A program made the translations under genes and the position numbers. Shown here one piece after another: positions 36,708 to 45,354 of a stretch of DNA of 64,000 nucleotides. A model generated the notes under the pieces. That model ran no database searches and was not told the origin of the DNA. It worked only from the letters and a program-made list of their open reading frames with translations. The DNA lies in NCBI RefSeq assembly GCF_019139535.1, contig NZ_CP077073.1, positions 1-64,000 of the forward strand, given 5' to 3'. The DNA is from Pseudomonas muyukensis (GTDB lineage Bacteria; Pseudomonadota; Gammaproteobacteria; Pseudomonadales; Pseudomonadaceae). The first letter of the stretch is position 1, and each line of letters begins with the position of its first letter.

Positions 36708-39140
36708 TCACTTCCTCTTCCTGCAAACGGACTCAAGGCGTTTATCCCGTAACAGCGGCGTTTTTCCCGACTGTGGGTGGCGCTCGAAATGCGCCTGCGC
36801 CCTCTGCGACACCTGCAGGTCCAGCAGGCCAAGTTCCACGGCCATGCTCAGCTCCGTGTCGCCGCATAGCCTGGCCTTGACGGTGTCTGGGTCGGCGTCG
36901 ACCCATACCCGGATGCGTTCGAGGCCGTTGTCGGGATCGTGTTCCAGGTGCAGTTGCAGCGGGGCATCGGCCAGCTCGGCCAAGCGCTGCGGCTGGATGA
37001 ACATTGTGCCGATCCGCACCAGGCCACCGTGGCGCCCCAACAACTCGAAACGTGGCGCCGGGGAGCCACAGGTGCAAGGCCCAGGCAGCCAGCGCCCGGT
37101 GTCACCGATTTCATAGCGCCTCAGGCGCTGGCCTTCCCGGGCCAGGGACGTGACCAGAAAACGCCCGACCTCGCCGCTCGCCACTGGCTCATCACGTTCC
37201 AGGTCGACGATTTCCAGGCATTGGATCTCGCTCATCAGGTGGAACACCCCATCCGGGCTGGCAGCGCAGCTATGGCCCAAGGGGCCGGCATCCACCGTGC
37301 CATAGAGCACCGAGCGTAGGGTCTGCACGCCAAAGCCCTGGATGAACGAGCGCTGGGCCTGGCCGAGATGCTCCCCCCCCAGCAAGACCTTGCGGATCCC
37401 GCCATAGCCGCGCAGGGTGTGCGCCTCGCGCAGGAACAACTGATGCACAGTGGTCGGCATGCCGATCAGCGTGTCGATCCGCTGGCTGACGATGAACCGG
37501 GCGATTTCGCTGTAATCGTCGTCCTGGGGCCCGGCCATGGGGTAGTGCCTGGCCCCCAGCTTGTCCAGCACGGTGAAGAAACTCAGCAAACCGCCATAGA
37601 GGTTGCCGCCGTACATCAGGTTGAGCACGCTGTCGGTCGCAGGGTCGAGTCCGGCGGCGAACAATCCGTCGGCTGCCGCCTGCATCTGCCGGTGATAGTC
37701 GCGATAGCTGAAACCCGCCAGCTTCGGTGCGCCACTGCTGCCGCCGGAGCGGAAAAACAACTGCGCGCGCTCGCTCATCGAGCTGTTCAGAAACGCCCCG
37801 CGATCCATGATCGGGTGGTCGACGACATTCATCGGTGGCGGCCGCACAGGGTCGAGGGTCGCCTGCCTGGCCAGGCAATCGGCCCCCAGGCTTACCGACA
37901 CCCGACGCGCCAGCATGCTCAGGGCATAGACACCGTCGTGAGGCTCACCGCTGTAGCCGGCCTGCATCTGCGCGATGTGGGTCACCCGGTCGACCCCGGC
38001 CGCCAGCAGCAGTTGGCTGAGCGCGGCGAACTCCCGGGCCGTGCTGATCAGGCCGCAGCTTTGCAGGTGGCTGCGCCACGGCCGCAGGACCTCTATCGCC
38101 GCATCACGGGGCAGCGGGCGCAGCAGCAGGGTGCGAAACAACGGCGAGGGCGCGATGGCCATCGCCGGCTCCAGGACCAGCTGCCAGCCCTCGCCCCGCC
38201 AGACCTGCCCAGGCCTGTCGGCAAAGGCCTGGTCCAGCTCGGCAAGGGCCAGGGTGGTGGTGATCTGCGCCGCCTCCTGCAGGTTGGGCCGTAGCGCCGG
38301 CCAGCAGGCTTGACGACGTTGCAGCGCCGCTGCCAGCTGCTCACCGATGGCGTGCAGCGTGGCGCTGTCCTCGCTGTCGACGAACACCACCTGGGGGCTG
38401 GAGCAAGCCTGTTGATCCAGGCGGCAGACCTCATCGGCCAGCGCCTCCAGCGCCGAGCGATCCACGGCATCGGGCACCAACCAGGCAAAGCTGATCTTGT
38501 GCCCCCAGGGTATCCAGCGGCAGCCATCGGGCAGTTGCTCGCGAATGGCTTTCAAAGTCGCGTTCGAACCCCAGGCGCAGACCCCGTCGGCATGCGCCAG
38601 CAACCTGGGCAGTTCAGCCTTGGACACCGGCAGCACGGCGACATGGCGGGCCAGCTGGCCAGACGCGTCACAGGCGAGGAAAGCCTGCAGCAACCGGGTG
38701 TTCAAACCTTGCTCGCGCGCACTCGGGCGCAACCAGTTGATGTTGCCCACCAGCAAGCTTTCGAGCATCGCGAAAAAGGGCAGTAGCGGCGCATTGGCTG
38801 GGGTGATGTGCACCACCACCCCCAGGGGCCGCCAACTTTCGAAATGGCCGGCCTGATAGTCGATACGGCGCAGGGAGAACGGGTTCTCCCCCAGCTCGTG
38901 CTCCAACTTGCCGCGCAGCGTATCGGGCTGGCAGAACGCCCGGAGCTCTTCGCGGCTGGCGGTATCGAGTTCGGCCAGCAAGCCTTCGTCCAGCAACCGC
39001 TCGGCGAACCGCTCGGCACAGGCGAGCAGGCTATCCAGGGCACAAGGCTGGCTCAACGTCCGGGCCAGGCCTTCGCTCAGTCGTTGCAAGGCCTGGTCCA
39101 GCGTAAGGTCTGCCAGGCACTGTCCGTGTATGAGGTACAT
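36708..39140 (-). CDS. LuxC-type acyl reductase fused to a PaaK-like ligase
   Basis: An 810-residue two-domain enzyme. Residues about 1-420 match the LuxC acyl-CoA/acyl-protein reductase family: GVVVHITPANAPLLPFFAM (nucleotide-binding region) and LDQQACSSPQVVFVDS, whose cysteine (C246) sits where LuxC carries its acyl group. Residues about 430-805 are a PaaK-like adenylating domain with loop FRSGGSSGAPK (463-473), VLYGTVDAGPLGH and RRYEIGDTGRWL. The fusion would activate an acid and reduce it to an aldehyde in one protein. It starts one base after the luxE-like stop. No luxA, luxB or luxD lies nearby, so bioluminescence is unlikely. Confidence 0.85.
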   Translation of the reverse strand: MYLIHGQCLADLTLDQALQRLSEGLARTLSQPCALDSLLACAERFAERLLDEGLLAELDTASREELRAFCQPDTLRGKLEHELGENPFSLRRIDYQAGHFESWRPLGVVVHITPANAPLLPFFAMLESLLVGNINWLRPSAREQGLNTRLLQAFLACDASGQLARHVAVLPVSKAELPRLLAHADGVCAWGSNATLKAIREQLPDGCRWIPWGHKISFAWLVPDAVDRSALEALADEVCRLDQQACSSPQVVFVDSEDSATLHAIGEQLAAALQRRQACWPALRPNLQEAAQITTTLALAELDQAFADRPGQVWRGEGWQLVLEPAMAIAPSPLFRTLLLRPLPRDAAIEVLRPWRSHLQSCGLISTAREFAALSQLLLAAGVDRVTHIAQMQAGYSGEPHDGVYALSMLARRVSVSLGADCLARQATLDPVRPPPMNVVDHPIMDRGAFLNSSMSERAQLFFRSGGSSGAPKLAGFSYRDYHRQMQAAADGLFAAGLDPATDSVLNLMYGGNLYGGLLSFFTVLDKLGARHYPMAGPQDDDYSEIARFIVSQRIDTLIGMPTTVHQLFLREAHTLRGYGGIRKVLLGGEHLGQAQRSFIQGFGVQTLRSVLYGTVDAGPLGHSCAASPDGVFHLMSEIQCLEIVDLERDEPVASGEVGRFLVTSLAREGQRLRRYEIGDTGRWLPGPCTCGSPAPRFELLGRHGGLVRIGTMFIQPQRLAELADAPLQLHLEHDPDNGLERIRVWVDADPDTVKARLCGDTELSMAVELGLLDLQVSQRAQAHFERHPQSGKTPLLRDKRLESVCRKRK

Positions 39141-39141
39141 A

Positions 39142-40266
39142 TCAGGGCTCCCTTATCAGTTCGGAGGCGGCCAGCGCGCAACTGCGGCTCTTGCCGGTGC
39201 CGGCGCGCCCAAGGATCTCGAACCACTCGGTGGCGAGGCCGCATCCACACTCGGCAGCGCGGTGCAGCACCGCCAGGTCGCTCATCACGATGCTGTGGGC
39301 CGGGCTCGAGGTGATGTAGGGCGACACGAACTGAAGCAGCCCCGGCAACCCATGTTCCTGCAAGGCAAAGGTGCGCGGATCGCGGGTAAAGGCCCGGGCA
39401 TAGGTGGGAACATGCAAGTGGTGGTGCGCACATTCGATGTAGGGCACGCAATGTTCCACGGCGCCATAGCCATCCCGGCACCGCGATATCGGAATGCCCA
39501 GTTGCTCGTTGATGCGGGCATACAGGTGCGACTTGGGCACCTGCTGGTCGGCATGGGTTTTCCAGCCACCACCAAACAGCACCAGCGAGCTGGCATCGAA
39601 CGACAAGGCGGGCAATTTCATTGCCCGCATGCGCTCGAGGACGAACCACATGAACGCCGGAAACCCCAGGATGCGCAGGGGCGCGCCGTCGTCGGCAAAA
39701 CGCTGCAACGCGCCGATCACGCCGAACGGATCGAACTCGCTGCCCTTGCCGTTATGGCGCAGGGCATAGAAGGCCTGCTTGACCGGTGCGTACTTGCACA
39801 GGAAGTTGTCGGTATAGGCCGTACCGAGCGTGGCGTGCTCGCCAGGCTCATAGCCCAGGAGCACGTAATTGCAGGGCGTCTGCGCGGTTTGCCAGCCGTA
39901 ATGCCGGAAGATCCGGTCGATCATGCCCTGGGCCGCCCCCAGGCTCCGTGCGTCATAGCGCATCCGGCTTTTTTGCCCGGTAGTGCCCGAGGACGTCAGT
40001 TCCAGCGCATCACGCCCCGCTTCGCTGAGCAACAGGTTCTGCTTCAGGTAGTTGGCGAATATCGGTGGCAACTGCCCCCAATTGCGGATATCCAGGGCAG
40101 TCGGGTCGAATCGCTGCTGTTCGAGCCAACGCGCATAACCTGGCGTGTGTTGCAGGTGATAGGTAGTGATTTCGCGCATCGCCATATCGAACAGATGATC
40201 GGCGTGCGCATCGACGCGATAGGGATCGCCAAGCGCGCAGAGTGCTTCGACATGCGTAAGAGCCAT
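39142..40266 (-). CDS. LuxE-family acyl-protein synthetase
   Basis: A 374-residue protein of the LuxE family, which adenylates an acyl group and passes it through its own cysteine to the LuxC reductase. The adenylation loop is LTSSGTTGQKSRMRYD (90-105). YLLGYEPGE-like text (NYVLLGYEPGEHATLG) and FGGGWKTH are also typical. Near the end SRSCALAASELI places C363 about eleven residues from the C terminus, as in LuxE's acyl-accepting cysteine. The start at 40266 follows GAGGTG. First gene of the operon, 189 bp downstream of the TonB-receptor gene on the same strand. Confidence 0.85.
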   Translation of the reverse strand: MALTHVEALCALGDPYRVDAHADHLFDMAMREITTYHLQHTPGYARWLEQQRFDPTALDIRNWGQLPPIFANYLKQNLLLSEAGRDALELTSSGTTGQKSRMRYDARSLGAAQGMIDRIFRHYGWQTAQTPCNYVLLGYEPGEHATLGTAYTDNFLCKYAPVKQAFYALRHNGKGSEFDPFGVIGALQRFADDGAPLRILGFPAFMWFVLERMRAMKLPALSFDASSLVLFGGGWKTHADQQVPKSHLYARINEQLGIPISRCRDGYGAVEHCVPYIECAHHHLHVPTYARAFTRDPRTFALQEHGLPGLLQFVSPYITSSPAHSIVMSDLAVLHRAAECGCGLATEWFEILGRAGTGKSRSCALAASELIREP

Positions 40267-40323
40267 TGAGCACCTCGAGTAGGTTTTTAACCCTGAGAGG
40301 GGAAAAACTCTATGCCGATGTGC

Positions 40324-40336
40324 ATCAAACTTTGAT
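40324..40336. promoter_or_regulatory. Palindrome upstream of the LuxE-like gene (possible operator)
   Basis: ATCAAACTTTGAT is a perfect 13-base palindrome in the 189-bp gap upstream of the LuxE-like start, and it is AT-rich against its surroundings. It is a plausible repressor site or promoter-overlapping operator. No bound protein can be named. Confidence 0.45.
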
Positions 40337-40455
40337 AGGAAGAATCCCACACCCATACGGATGGTTTCGCCCGTCCGCGTAGGGTTTGCCGCGAGATGTA
40401 GCCAGCGTCAGCCGCAAGCCCCGGCGCCGTTGCGGCCCCGGGGCCTGTCATGGCC

Positions 40456-43383
40456 CTAGAAGCGCGTCACCATCCCCACGCGCCAGGTGCGCCCAGGTGC
40501 AGGCATGAAGCTCTGGGCCAAGGGGTCCAGGTAATAGCGGTCGGTCAGGTTCTGCACCGACAGGTTCACCTCGGTGTGTTCAAGCAGCTTGTAGCGGGCG
40601 AACAGGTCGAACAACGCCACCGAGCGGTAATCGATCTGCGGGGTGGTTGCGCCGGTCTGCCAGGGCTTGTCCATCTGCGCGGTCGGGCCTGAGGTGTAGG
40701 TCATGCGCCCGCCCACGGTCAACGCCTTGTCGAAAAAGCGCAGGCCACTGACCAGGTTGGCCGAGAAACGCGGTGGGTTCTGCGTGTTGGTGTAAGAACC
40801 CATGTAGCTGCCCGAGGTGCAGTCGGGGGTGTCCTGGGTACGCTGGTAGCTATTGGCGGTGCTGCGCAGCGTGCTGGCGAATGCCGCGTCGCAGGTTTCG
40901 GTTTTCAGGTAGTAGGTGGCCGACAGGTCGGCGAACACCCGCCCGGCGTCATAGTGCGACTGCAACTCCAGCCCTCGGGTGCTGAAGCTGTCGGTGTTGC
41001 TGAAGGTCATCTGCCCCCACCGGCCGGGGCTGGGGTCGTAGTAGCGGGTGATGTAGTGCTTGATCTGGTTGTCGAAGTACGCCAGCTTGATCGACGCCTC
41101 GTCACCCGTGCGCAGCAGGTTGTCGCGCAAGGCGCTGACCCCGAACTCCCAGCTGCGCGAACGCTCGGGCTTGAGGTGCTTGCCCGGGGTCACCTGCTGG
41201 GTGCCCTGGCTGGTCTCGAACAGCGATGGCAGGCGCAAGCCCTGGGTGTAGGAGGCATACACGAACGTGTCGGGGAGGAACTCGACGTTGATGCCGAACG
41301 CCGGCGAGAAACCACCGCCGCTGCTCTTGCCCTGGGGCGTGTAGTCGTAGCCGGTGACCACATTGCTGGTGCTTTCCGGGTGCACCGTCACGTTGGTCGC
41401 GCCAGCCTCGTTGAGCGGCACGCCATTGAACGGCTCGTTGCTGTTGGCGAAGACGATGCCGTTGTTCAGGCGCGGGTCGGTGGCGTCGGTGTATTGCCCG
41501 TTCTGGTCCGGGAACCAGGTCATGCTGCCCCAGTTGCCCGGGCTGCTGGCAGTGATCCAGCGCAGCTTGCGGTCCTCGCGCCGGGCCTCGGCGAGCACTG
41601 TGTTGTCCTTGGTCCGGTAGTGGGCATAGCGCCCGCCGCCCCACAGGGTCACCTGCTCGATGGGCTGGTACTCCAGCTTGCCGTTGACACTGAACTCCTG
41701 GCGCGAAGCATCCCGCAGCATGCGGTTGGCGTTGATGTCGTGCTGGGTGGTCAGCACGCCTTTCTGCGGCTGCAGGTCTTCCAGCTGGAAGGCGCCGCCT
41801 AGGTCGAGCTTGAAGTCGCCGTGGGCGGTGCTCAAGCGCGACACGTTGTTCAGGTCGCCACCGATGCGGCGGTTGTCCTGGCGGGTCCAGCCGCGGTCGG
41901 TGCGAAACAGCTGCGACTTGGGCGCCATCCAGGCAGCGGTCAGGGTGCTGGTCTCGGTGTCGGTCAGCCACAGGGTGCTGGTCAGGTCCACCAGCGGGTT
42001 GCCCTCGGGCAAGTAGTGATAACGGGCGGTATAGGCATCGAGCCGCACCTCGCTCGTGGGGTACTGGTAGATCCCGGCGGTACCGTAGCGGAAGATATCC
42101 GACGGCATGATCTCGCCCATGTGGCCGTCGAAGCGACGGTAGCCCAGGTCGAGGGTGTGCGCGTCGGCCAGGCGCCAGGTGCTCTTGAACAGGTAGGAGT
42201 CGGTTTGCGACGACGAATTGAGCACCTCTTCGCCGGCGTTGTAGGTGTTGGCCACGCTGGGTTGCTCATCGCCCCAACGGTCGTACAGGCGATAGCGCTC
42301 CTGGCCTTTCTTGCCAGAAAAATAATTGCCCTGGTTACGGTGCGCATAGGCGGCCACCAGGTCGAAGCGCTCGTTGCTGTAGGCGAAGGCGGCACTGCCG
42401 GCCTCGGCCTGCGAACCGAACAGGCCCGCGCGGCTGTCGCGCGGCACGGTGCTCAGGTCCTGGTCCTTGGAATGGCGGCTGCGCTGGGCCGGTTCGACAC
42501 CGTTGTTCCACAGGTTGCCGGTCAGGCGCACGCCCACGCTGTTGCCATCCACCAGGATGTCGTCGACGCCCAGGGTCTTCATCTCCACCGAGCCGCCGAT
42601 CGCCCCGGAACGGGTGCTGGGCCCCTTGTTCACGGTCACGCTGCTGAGCAGGTCTGGGTCGATGTAGCTGCGCTGCTGGGTCCCGCCATAGCCGCGGTAG
42701 ACATCCACCGCCTGTTCGGAGCCATCGACCCGCACCGCCACCCGGCTCTGGCCCTGGATGCCGCGAATGTTCACGTCCAGCGCGCCGCCGTTGCGGCTGT
42801 CGCCCACCTGGACCCCGGCCACGCCCTTGAGTATGTCGCCCACCGAGACCGTGGCGAAACGATCGAGGTCCGCACGGGTCAGGTGCACGGTGGAGCGCGG
42901 CGCCCGGTAGCTGTCACGCTGCGGATCGTCCAGCACGGCGGCGTCGACCACGGTGGCCGACAACTCGGTCGCGGTCGAGGCCTTGCCCTGCGGGGCCAGG
43001 ATGTAGGCACCGCGCGTACTGGGCAACAACTGCAGGCCAGTGTTCAGCAGTAGCCGCCGCGCCGCCTCGAGCACCGTGTAGCGCCCCTTGAGCGCGGGCG
43101 CGTTGCGCCCACGGGTCAGCTCGGAGTCGTACGACAGCAGCAGGCCGGACTGCTGGGCGAACAGCCCCAGCGAGGTGCCCAGCCCACCCTGGGCGATGTC
43201 GTAGTCGCGCAGCGTGGCGTCATCCAGCCGGGTGGCCGCACCGGGCACCGCGCTGGCGGCCTGGGCCAGGTTAAGGCCAGCGCCGATCAGGCAGCCGACC
43301 AACGTGCATTGCACGGCCAGGCGCAGCGGGGACAAACGCGGCATGGGGCGCGAAACAGGGGAAAGCCGATGGGGTGCGGACAT
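40456..43383 (-). CDS. TonB-dependent receptor with STN signalling domain (FecA/HasR type)
   Basis: A 975-residue outer-membrane receptor. A signal peptide (about 1-50, ending LAQAASA) is followed by a secretin/TonB N-terminal (STN) domain (LGLFAQQSGLLLSYDSELT to VLEAARRLLLNTGLQLL). This domain contacts a FecR-like anti-sigma factor, so the protein is a transducing receptor. A plug domain (VSVGDILKGVAGVQVGDS; RGIQGQSRVAVRVDGSEQ) and a 22-strand barrel ending RVGMVTRF follow. GLRLPSLFET and HLKPERSRSWEFG resemble the heme-receptor FRAP/NPXL region, so heme or hemophore is a candidate ligand, but this is not decisive. Divergent from its sigma and anti-sigma genes. Confidence 0.9.
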   Translation of the reverse strand: MSAPHRLSPVSRPMPRLSPLRLAVQCTLVGCLIGAGLNLAQAASAVPGAATRLDDATLRDYDIAQGGLGTSLGLFAQQSGLLLSYDSELTRGRNAPALKGRYTVLEAARRLLLNTGLQLLPSTRGAYILAPQGKASTATELSATVVDAAVLDDPQRDSYRAPRSTVHLTRADLDRFATVSVGDILKGVAGVQVGDSRNGGALDVNIRGIQGQSRVAVRVDGSEQAVDVYRGYGGTQQRSYIDPDLLSSVTVNKGPSTRSGAIGGSVEMKTLGVDDILVDGNSVGVRLTGNLWNNGVEPAQRSRHSKDQDLSTVPRDSRAGLFGSQAEAGSAAFAYSNERFDLVAAYAHRNQGNYFSGKKGQERYRLYDRWGDEQPSVANTYNAGEEVLNSSSQTDSYLFKSTWRLADAHTLDLGYRRFDGHMGEIMPSDIFRYGTAGIYQYPTSEVRLDAYTARYHYLPEGNPLVDLTSTLWLTDTETSTLTAAWMAPKSQLFRTDRGWTRQDNRRIGGDLNNVSRLSTAHGDFKLDLGGAFQLEDLQPQKGVLTTQHDINANRMLRDASRQEFSVNGKLEYQPIEQVTLWGGGRYAHYRTKDNTVLAEARREDRKLRWITASSPGNWGSMTWFPDQNGQYTDATDPRLNNGIVFANSNEPFNGVPLNEAGATNVTVHPESTSNVVTGYDYTPQGKSSGGGFSPAFGINVEFLPDTFVYASYTQGLRLPSLFETSQGTQQVTPGKHLKPERSRSWEFGVSALRDNLLRTGDEASIKLAYFDNQIKHYITRYYDPSPGRWGQMTFSNTDSFSTRGLELQSHYDAGRVFADLSATYYLKTETCDAAFASTLRSTANSYQRTQDTPDCTSGSYMGSYTNTQNPPRFSANLVSGLRFFDKALTVGGRMTYTSGPTAQMDKPWQTGATTPQIDYRSVALFDLFARYKLLEHTEVNLSVQNLTDRYYLDPLAQSFMPAPGRTWRVGMVTRF

Positions 43384-43457
43384 GCTTCTCTCGCTCGTAA
43401 GGTTGGCGCCCGGCACTCGCGGCGGGCTGTCATTGCCTCTGTCGCTCGAGATCGAAA

Positions 43458-43485
43458 AAGGTATATGCAATCGATTCGTATTTTC
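43458..43485 (-). promoter_or_regulatory. Candidate ECF-type promoter of the TonB receptor
   Basis: On the minus strand GAAAAT (43485-43480), 16 bases, then TACCTT (43463-43458). This resembles FecI-type -35/-10 elements and lies about 75 bp before the receptor start. Judged by eye, so it is only a candidate. Confidence 0.35.
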
Positions 43486-43515
43486 ACATCATCTTGTGAT
43501 CTGCGCAAAACCGTT

Positions 43516-43534
43516 GATAATGGTTTTCATTTGC
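43516..43534. promoter_or_regulatory. Fur box upstream of the FecI-like sigma gene
   Basis: GATAATGGTTTTCATTTGC matches 14 of 19 positions of the Fur consensus GATAATGATAATCATTATC. It lies 26 bp before the sigma-factor start in the divergent gap, where iron-loaded Fur would block sigma expression. Confidence 0.75.
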
Positions 43535-43560
43535 GACCTGCCCTGCCGACCCGACTGCCC

Positions 43561-44088
43561 ATGACCGCCCTTGAAACACCCCCGCGCTGCGCCGTGACCA
43601 CGCTGTACATCGAGAACCACGCCTGGCTGCGCAGCTGGTTGGCCTATCGCCTGCGCTCATGGGGGCACGGGGTGGCCGACGACCTGGCCCACGACATCTT
43701 CCTGCGGGTGCTGGTCAGCCGCGAAGCCGTCCAACCCGAGGCTATCCGCCAGCCGCGGGCGTATCTCACGCGCATCGCCAAGTGCGTGCTGGTCAGCTGG
43801 CGCCGGCGCCATTCCCTGGAGCAGGCCTGGCTCGAGGCGCTGGCCGCGCTACCGCCAGCCGCCCATCCGTCGCCGGAACTGCAGAGCGTCATCCTCGAAA
43901 CCCTGCACGAGATCGACGCCGTGCTCGACACCCTGCGTCCCCGCGTGCGCCAGGCATTTCTGCTGGCGACCCTGGACGGCATGAAGCAGAAGGACATCGC
44001 CCAGGCCCTGAACATCGCCCTGCCCACCGTGAAGAAGTACATCCACGAGGGTTACATCGCCTGCCTGAGCCAGATGCCCGATGAATGA
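43561..44088 (+). CDS. ECF sigma factor, FecI-like
   Basis: A 175-residue iron-starvation sigma factor. Region 2 covers about 15-80 (LRSWLAYRLRSWGHGVADDLAHDIFLRVLV). Region 4 is at the end, with RVRQAFLLATLDGMKQKDIA and a helix-turn-helix ALNIALPTVKKYIHEGY. It should direct RNA polymerase to the divergent receptor gene when the ligand binds. The ATG overlaps nothing upstream and lies 26 bp after a Fur-box match. It overlaps the anti-sigma gene by 8 bases. Confidence 0.92.
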   Translation: MTALETPPRCAVTTLYIENHAWLRSWLAYRLRSWGHGVADDLAHDIFLRVLVSREAVQPEAIRQPRAYLTRIAKCVLVSWRRRHSLEQAWLEALAALPPAAHPSPELQSVILETLHEIDAVLDTLRPRVRQAFLLATLDGMKQKDIAQALNIALPTVKKYIHEGYIACLSQMPDE

Positions 44089-45001
44089 CCAGCCTATTGC
44101 CCAGGCGGTGCTCGCCCAGGCCGCCGCATGGTTGCTGTTGCTGCAGGAAGGGCCGCTGACCCCGGCCCAGCGCCTTGAGCTCGAGCACTGGCGCAGCAGC
44201 GACCCCCAGCATGAACGCGCCTGGAAGCGCGCGCAGCGCCTGTTGGTACGCCTTGGCAGCCTGCCCCCCACCCTCGCCAGGCAAACCCTGGAACGCCCGG
44301 GCGGCAACAGCCGCCGCGCGGTGCTGCGCGGCCTGGCGCTGTTGCTCGCAGTCGCGCCGCTGGGCTGGTGGCTGTCGCGGCGCGGCGTCTACCACGCCGA
44401 CTACCAGACCGGCGTGGGCGAGCGCCGCGATGTGCTGCTGGCCGATGGCAGCCAGGTCTCGCTCAACAGCGCCACCACCCTGGCGCTGCGCTTCGATGCC
44501 GAGCAGCGCCTGCTGCACCTGGAACAGGGCGAGGTCTACATCGTCACCGCGCCAGACCCACGTCCGCTCAGAGTCCGCACCGAACAAGGGCTCATGCAGG
44601 CGCTGGGTACCCGCTTCAGCGTGCGCCAGCTAGCGCAGCAAACCTTGCTGACGGTCTACGAAGGTGCCGTGCAGGTGCAAGGCTCGGCCCCGACCATCGT
44701 CCATGCCGGCCAACAAGTGCGCTTCAGCCAGACGCAGGTCAGCCCACCGGCGCCGGCCAGCGCTGGCCAACTGGCCTGGCGCAATGGCCTGCTGCTGGCC
44801 CAGGACATGCCGTTGTGGCAATGGATACAGGAACTACTGCGCCACACCGACCAGGCCCTGGCCTGCGATCCTGCGCTGGCTGACCTGGCGGTGTCCGGTA
44901 CCTATCCGCTGGATGACCTGGCGCTCGCGTTGGCGATGCTGGCGCAGACCTACGGGGTGCAGGTGCGCCACGAGGGGCGGCAGGTATTCGTCAGGCCCTG
45001 A
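44081..45001 (+). CDS. FecR-family anti-sigma/sigma regulator
   Basis: A 306-residue inner-membrane regulator. An N-terminal cytoplasmic sigma-binding segment ([20 protein letters not shown]) is followed by one transmembrane helix (about 81-99). The periplasmic FecR domain ([31 protein letters not shown]) ends in an STN-like module ([20 protein letters not shown]) that meets the receptor. It overlaps the sigma gene by 8 bp, giving coupled, stoichiometric synthesis. Confidence 0.92.
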   Translation: MNDQPIAQAVLAQAAAWLLLLQEGPLTPAQRLELEHWRSSDPQHERAWKRAQRLLVRLGSLPPTLARQTLERPGGNSRRAVLRGLALLLAVAPLGWWLSRRGVYHADYQTGVGERRDVLLADGSQVSLNSATTLALRFDAEQRLLHLEQGEVYIVTAPDPRPLRVRTEQGLMQALGTRFSVRQLAQQTLLTVYEGAVQVQGSAPTIVHAGQQVRFSQTQVSPPAPASAGQLAWRNGLLLAQDMPLWQWIQELLRHTDQALACDPALADLAVSGTYPLDDLALALAMLAQTYGVQVRHEGRQVFVRP

Positions 45002-45023
45002 GCGCCAGCCTTACCGGTGGCGG

Positions 45024-45058
45024 TGCCGGTGTTCGCCGGCAAGGCCGGCTCCTACAGC
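45024..45058. repeat. Single REP element after the fecR-like gene
   Basis: GCCGGTGTTCGCCGGCAAGG and following bases to CTCCTACAG carry the GCCGGCAAGGCCGGC hairpin core of the local REP family. One copy only. Confidence 0.65.
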
Positions 45059-45100
45059 GTTACCACCGCCAGCCTGGTATCGACCAAAGTCGTAGGGGGT

Positions 45101-45130
45101 TGCCAGCATCCAGCCACTGTGTTGTATGCT
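45101..45130 (+). promoter_or_regulatory. Sigma-70 promoter of the FMN riboswitch/ribB transcript
   Basis: TTGCCA (45101-45106), 18 bases, TATGCT (45125-45130). The predicted transcription start (about 45137) falls right at the first conserved base of the riboswitch, which supports the call. Confidence 0.7.
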
Positions 45131-45136
45131 TGCCGG

Positions 45137-45270
45137 GTCTTCAGGGCGGGGTGAAAGTCCCCACCGGCGGTAAATCGAAAGATGAGCCCGCGAGCGCCCC
45201 GGCCATGCCGGGGGTCAGCAGACCTGGTGAGATTCCAGGGCCGACGGTCATAGTCCGGATGAAAGAAGGC
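45137..45270 (+). ncRNA. FMN riboswitch (RFN element)
   Basis: Conserved RFN segments appear in order: AGGGCGGGGTGAAAGTCCCC, ACCGGCGGTAA, GAGCCCGCGAGCG, GTCAGCAGACCTGGTGAGAT, CCGACGGTCATAGTCCGGAT and GAAAGAAGGC. It lies about 85 bases before the ribB start. FMN binding would lower ribB expression, by termination or by hiding the ribosome site; which of these applies cannot be told by eye. Confidence 0.97.
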
Positions 45271-45354
45271 GTCAGGCAGGGGCCATTCGGGTGCCTCTGC
45301 GCGCGCATTTTGTTCGCCCCGAGACGTTCATCGATCATTCACGAGGAGCGTTTC

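Noticed and set aside
34501..40266. A bioluminescence (lux) operon
   Set aside because: LuxC- and LuxE-like genes are present, but luciferase subunits and the acyl-transferase LuxD are not seen anywhere in the window, and one gene is a PaaK fusion.
40418..40444. Terminator after the TonB receptor (GCCCCGG ... CCGGGGC)
   Set aside because: A stem can form, but there is no T-run on the minus strand, so termination cannot be supported from sequence alone.
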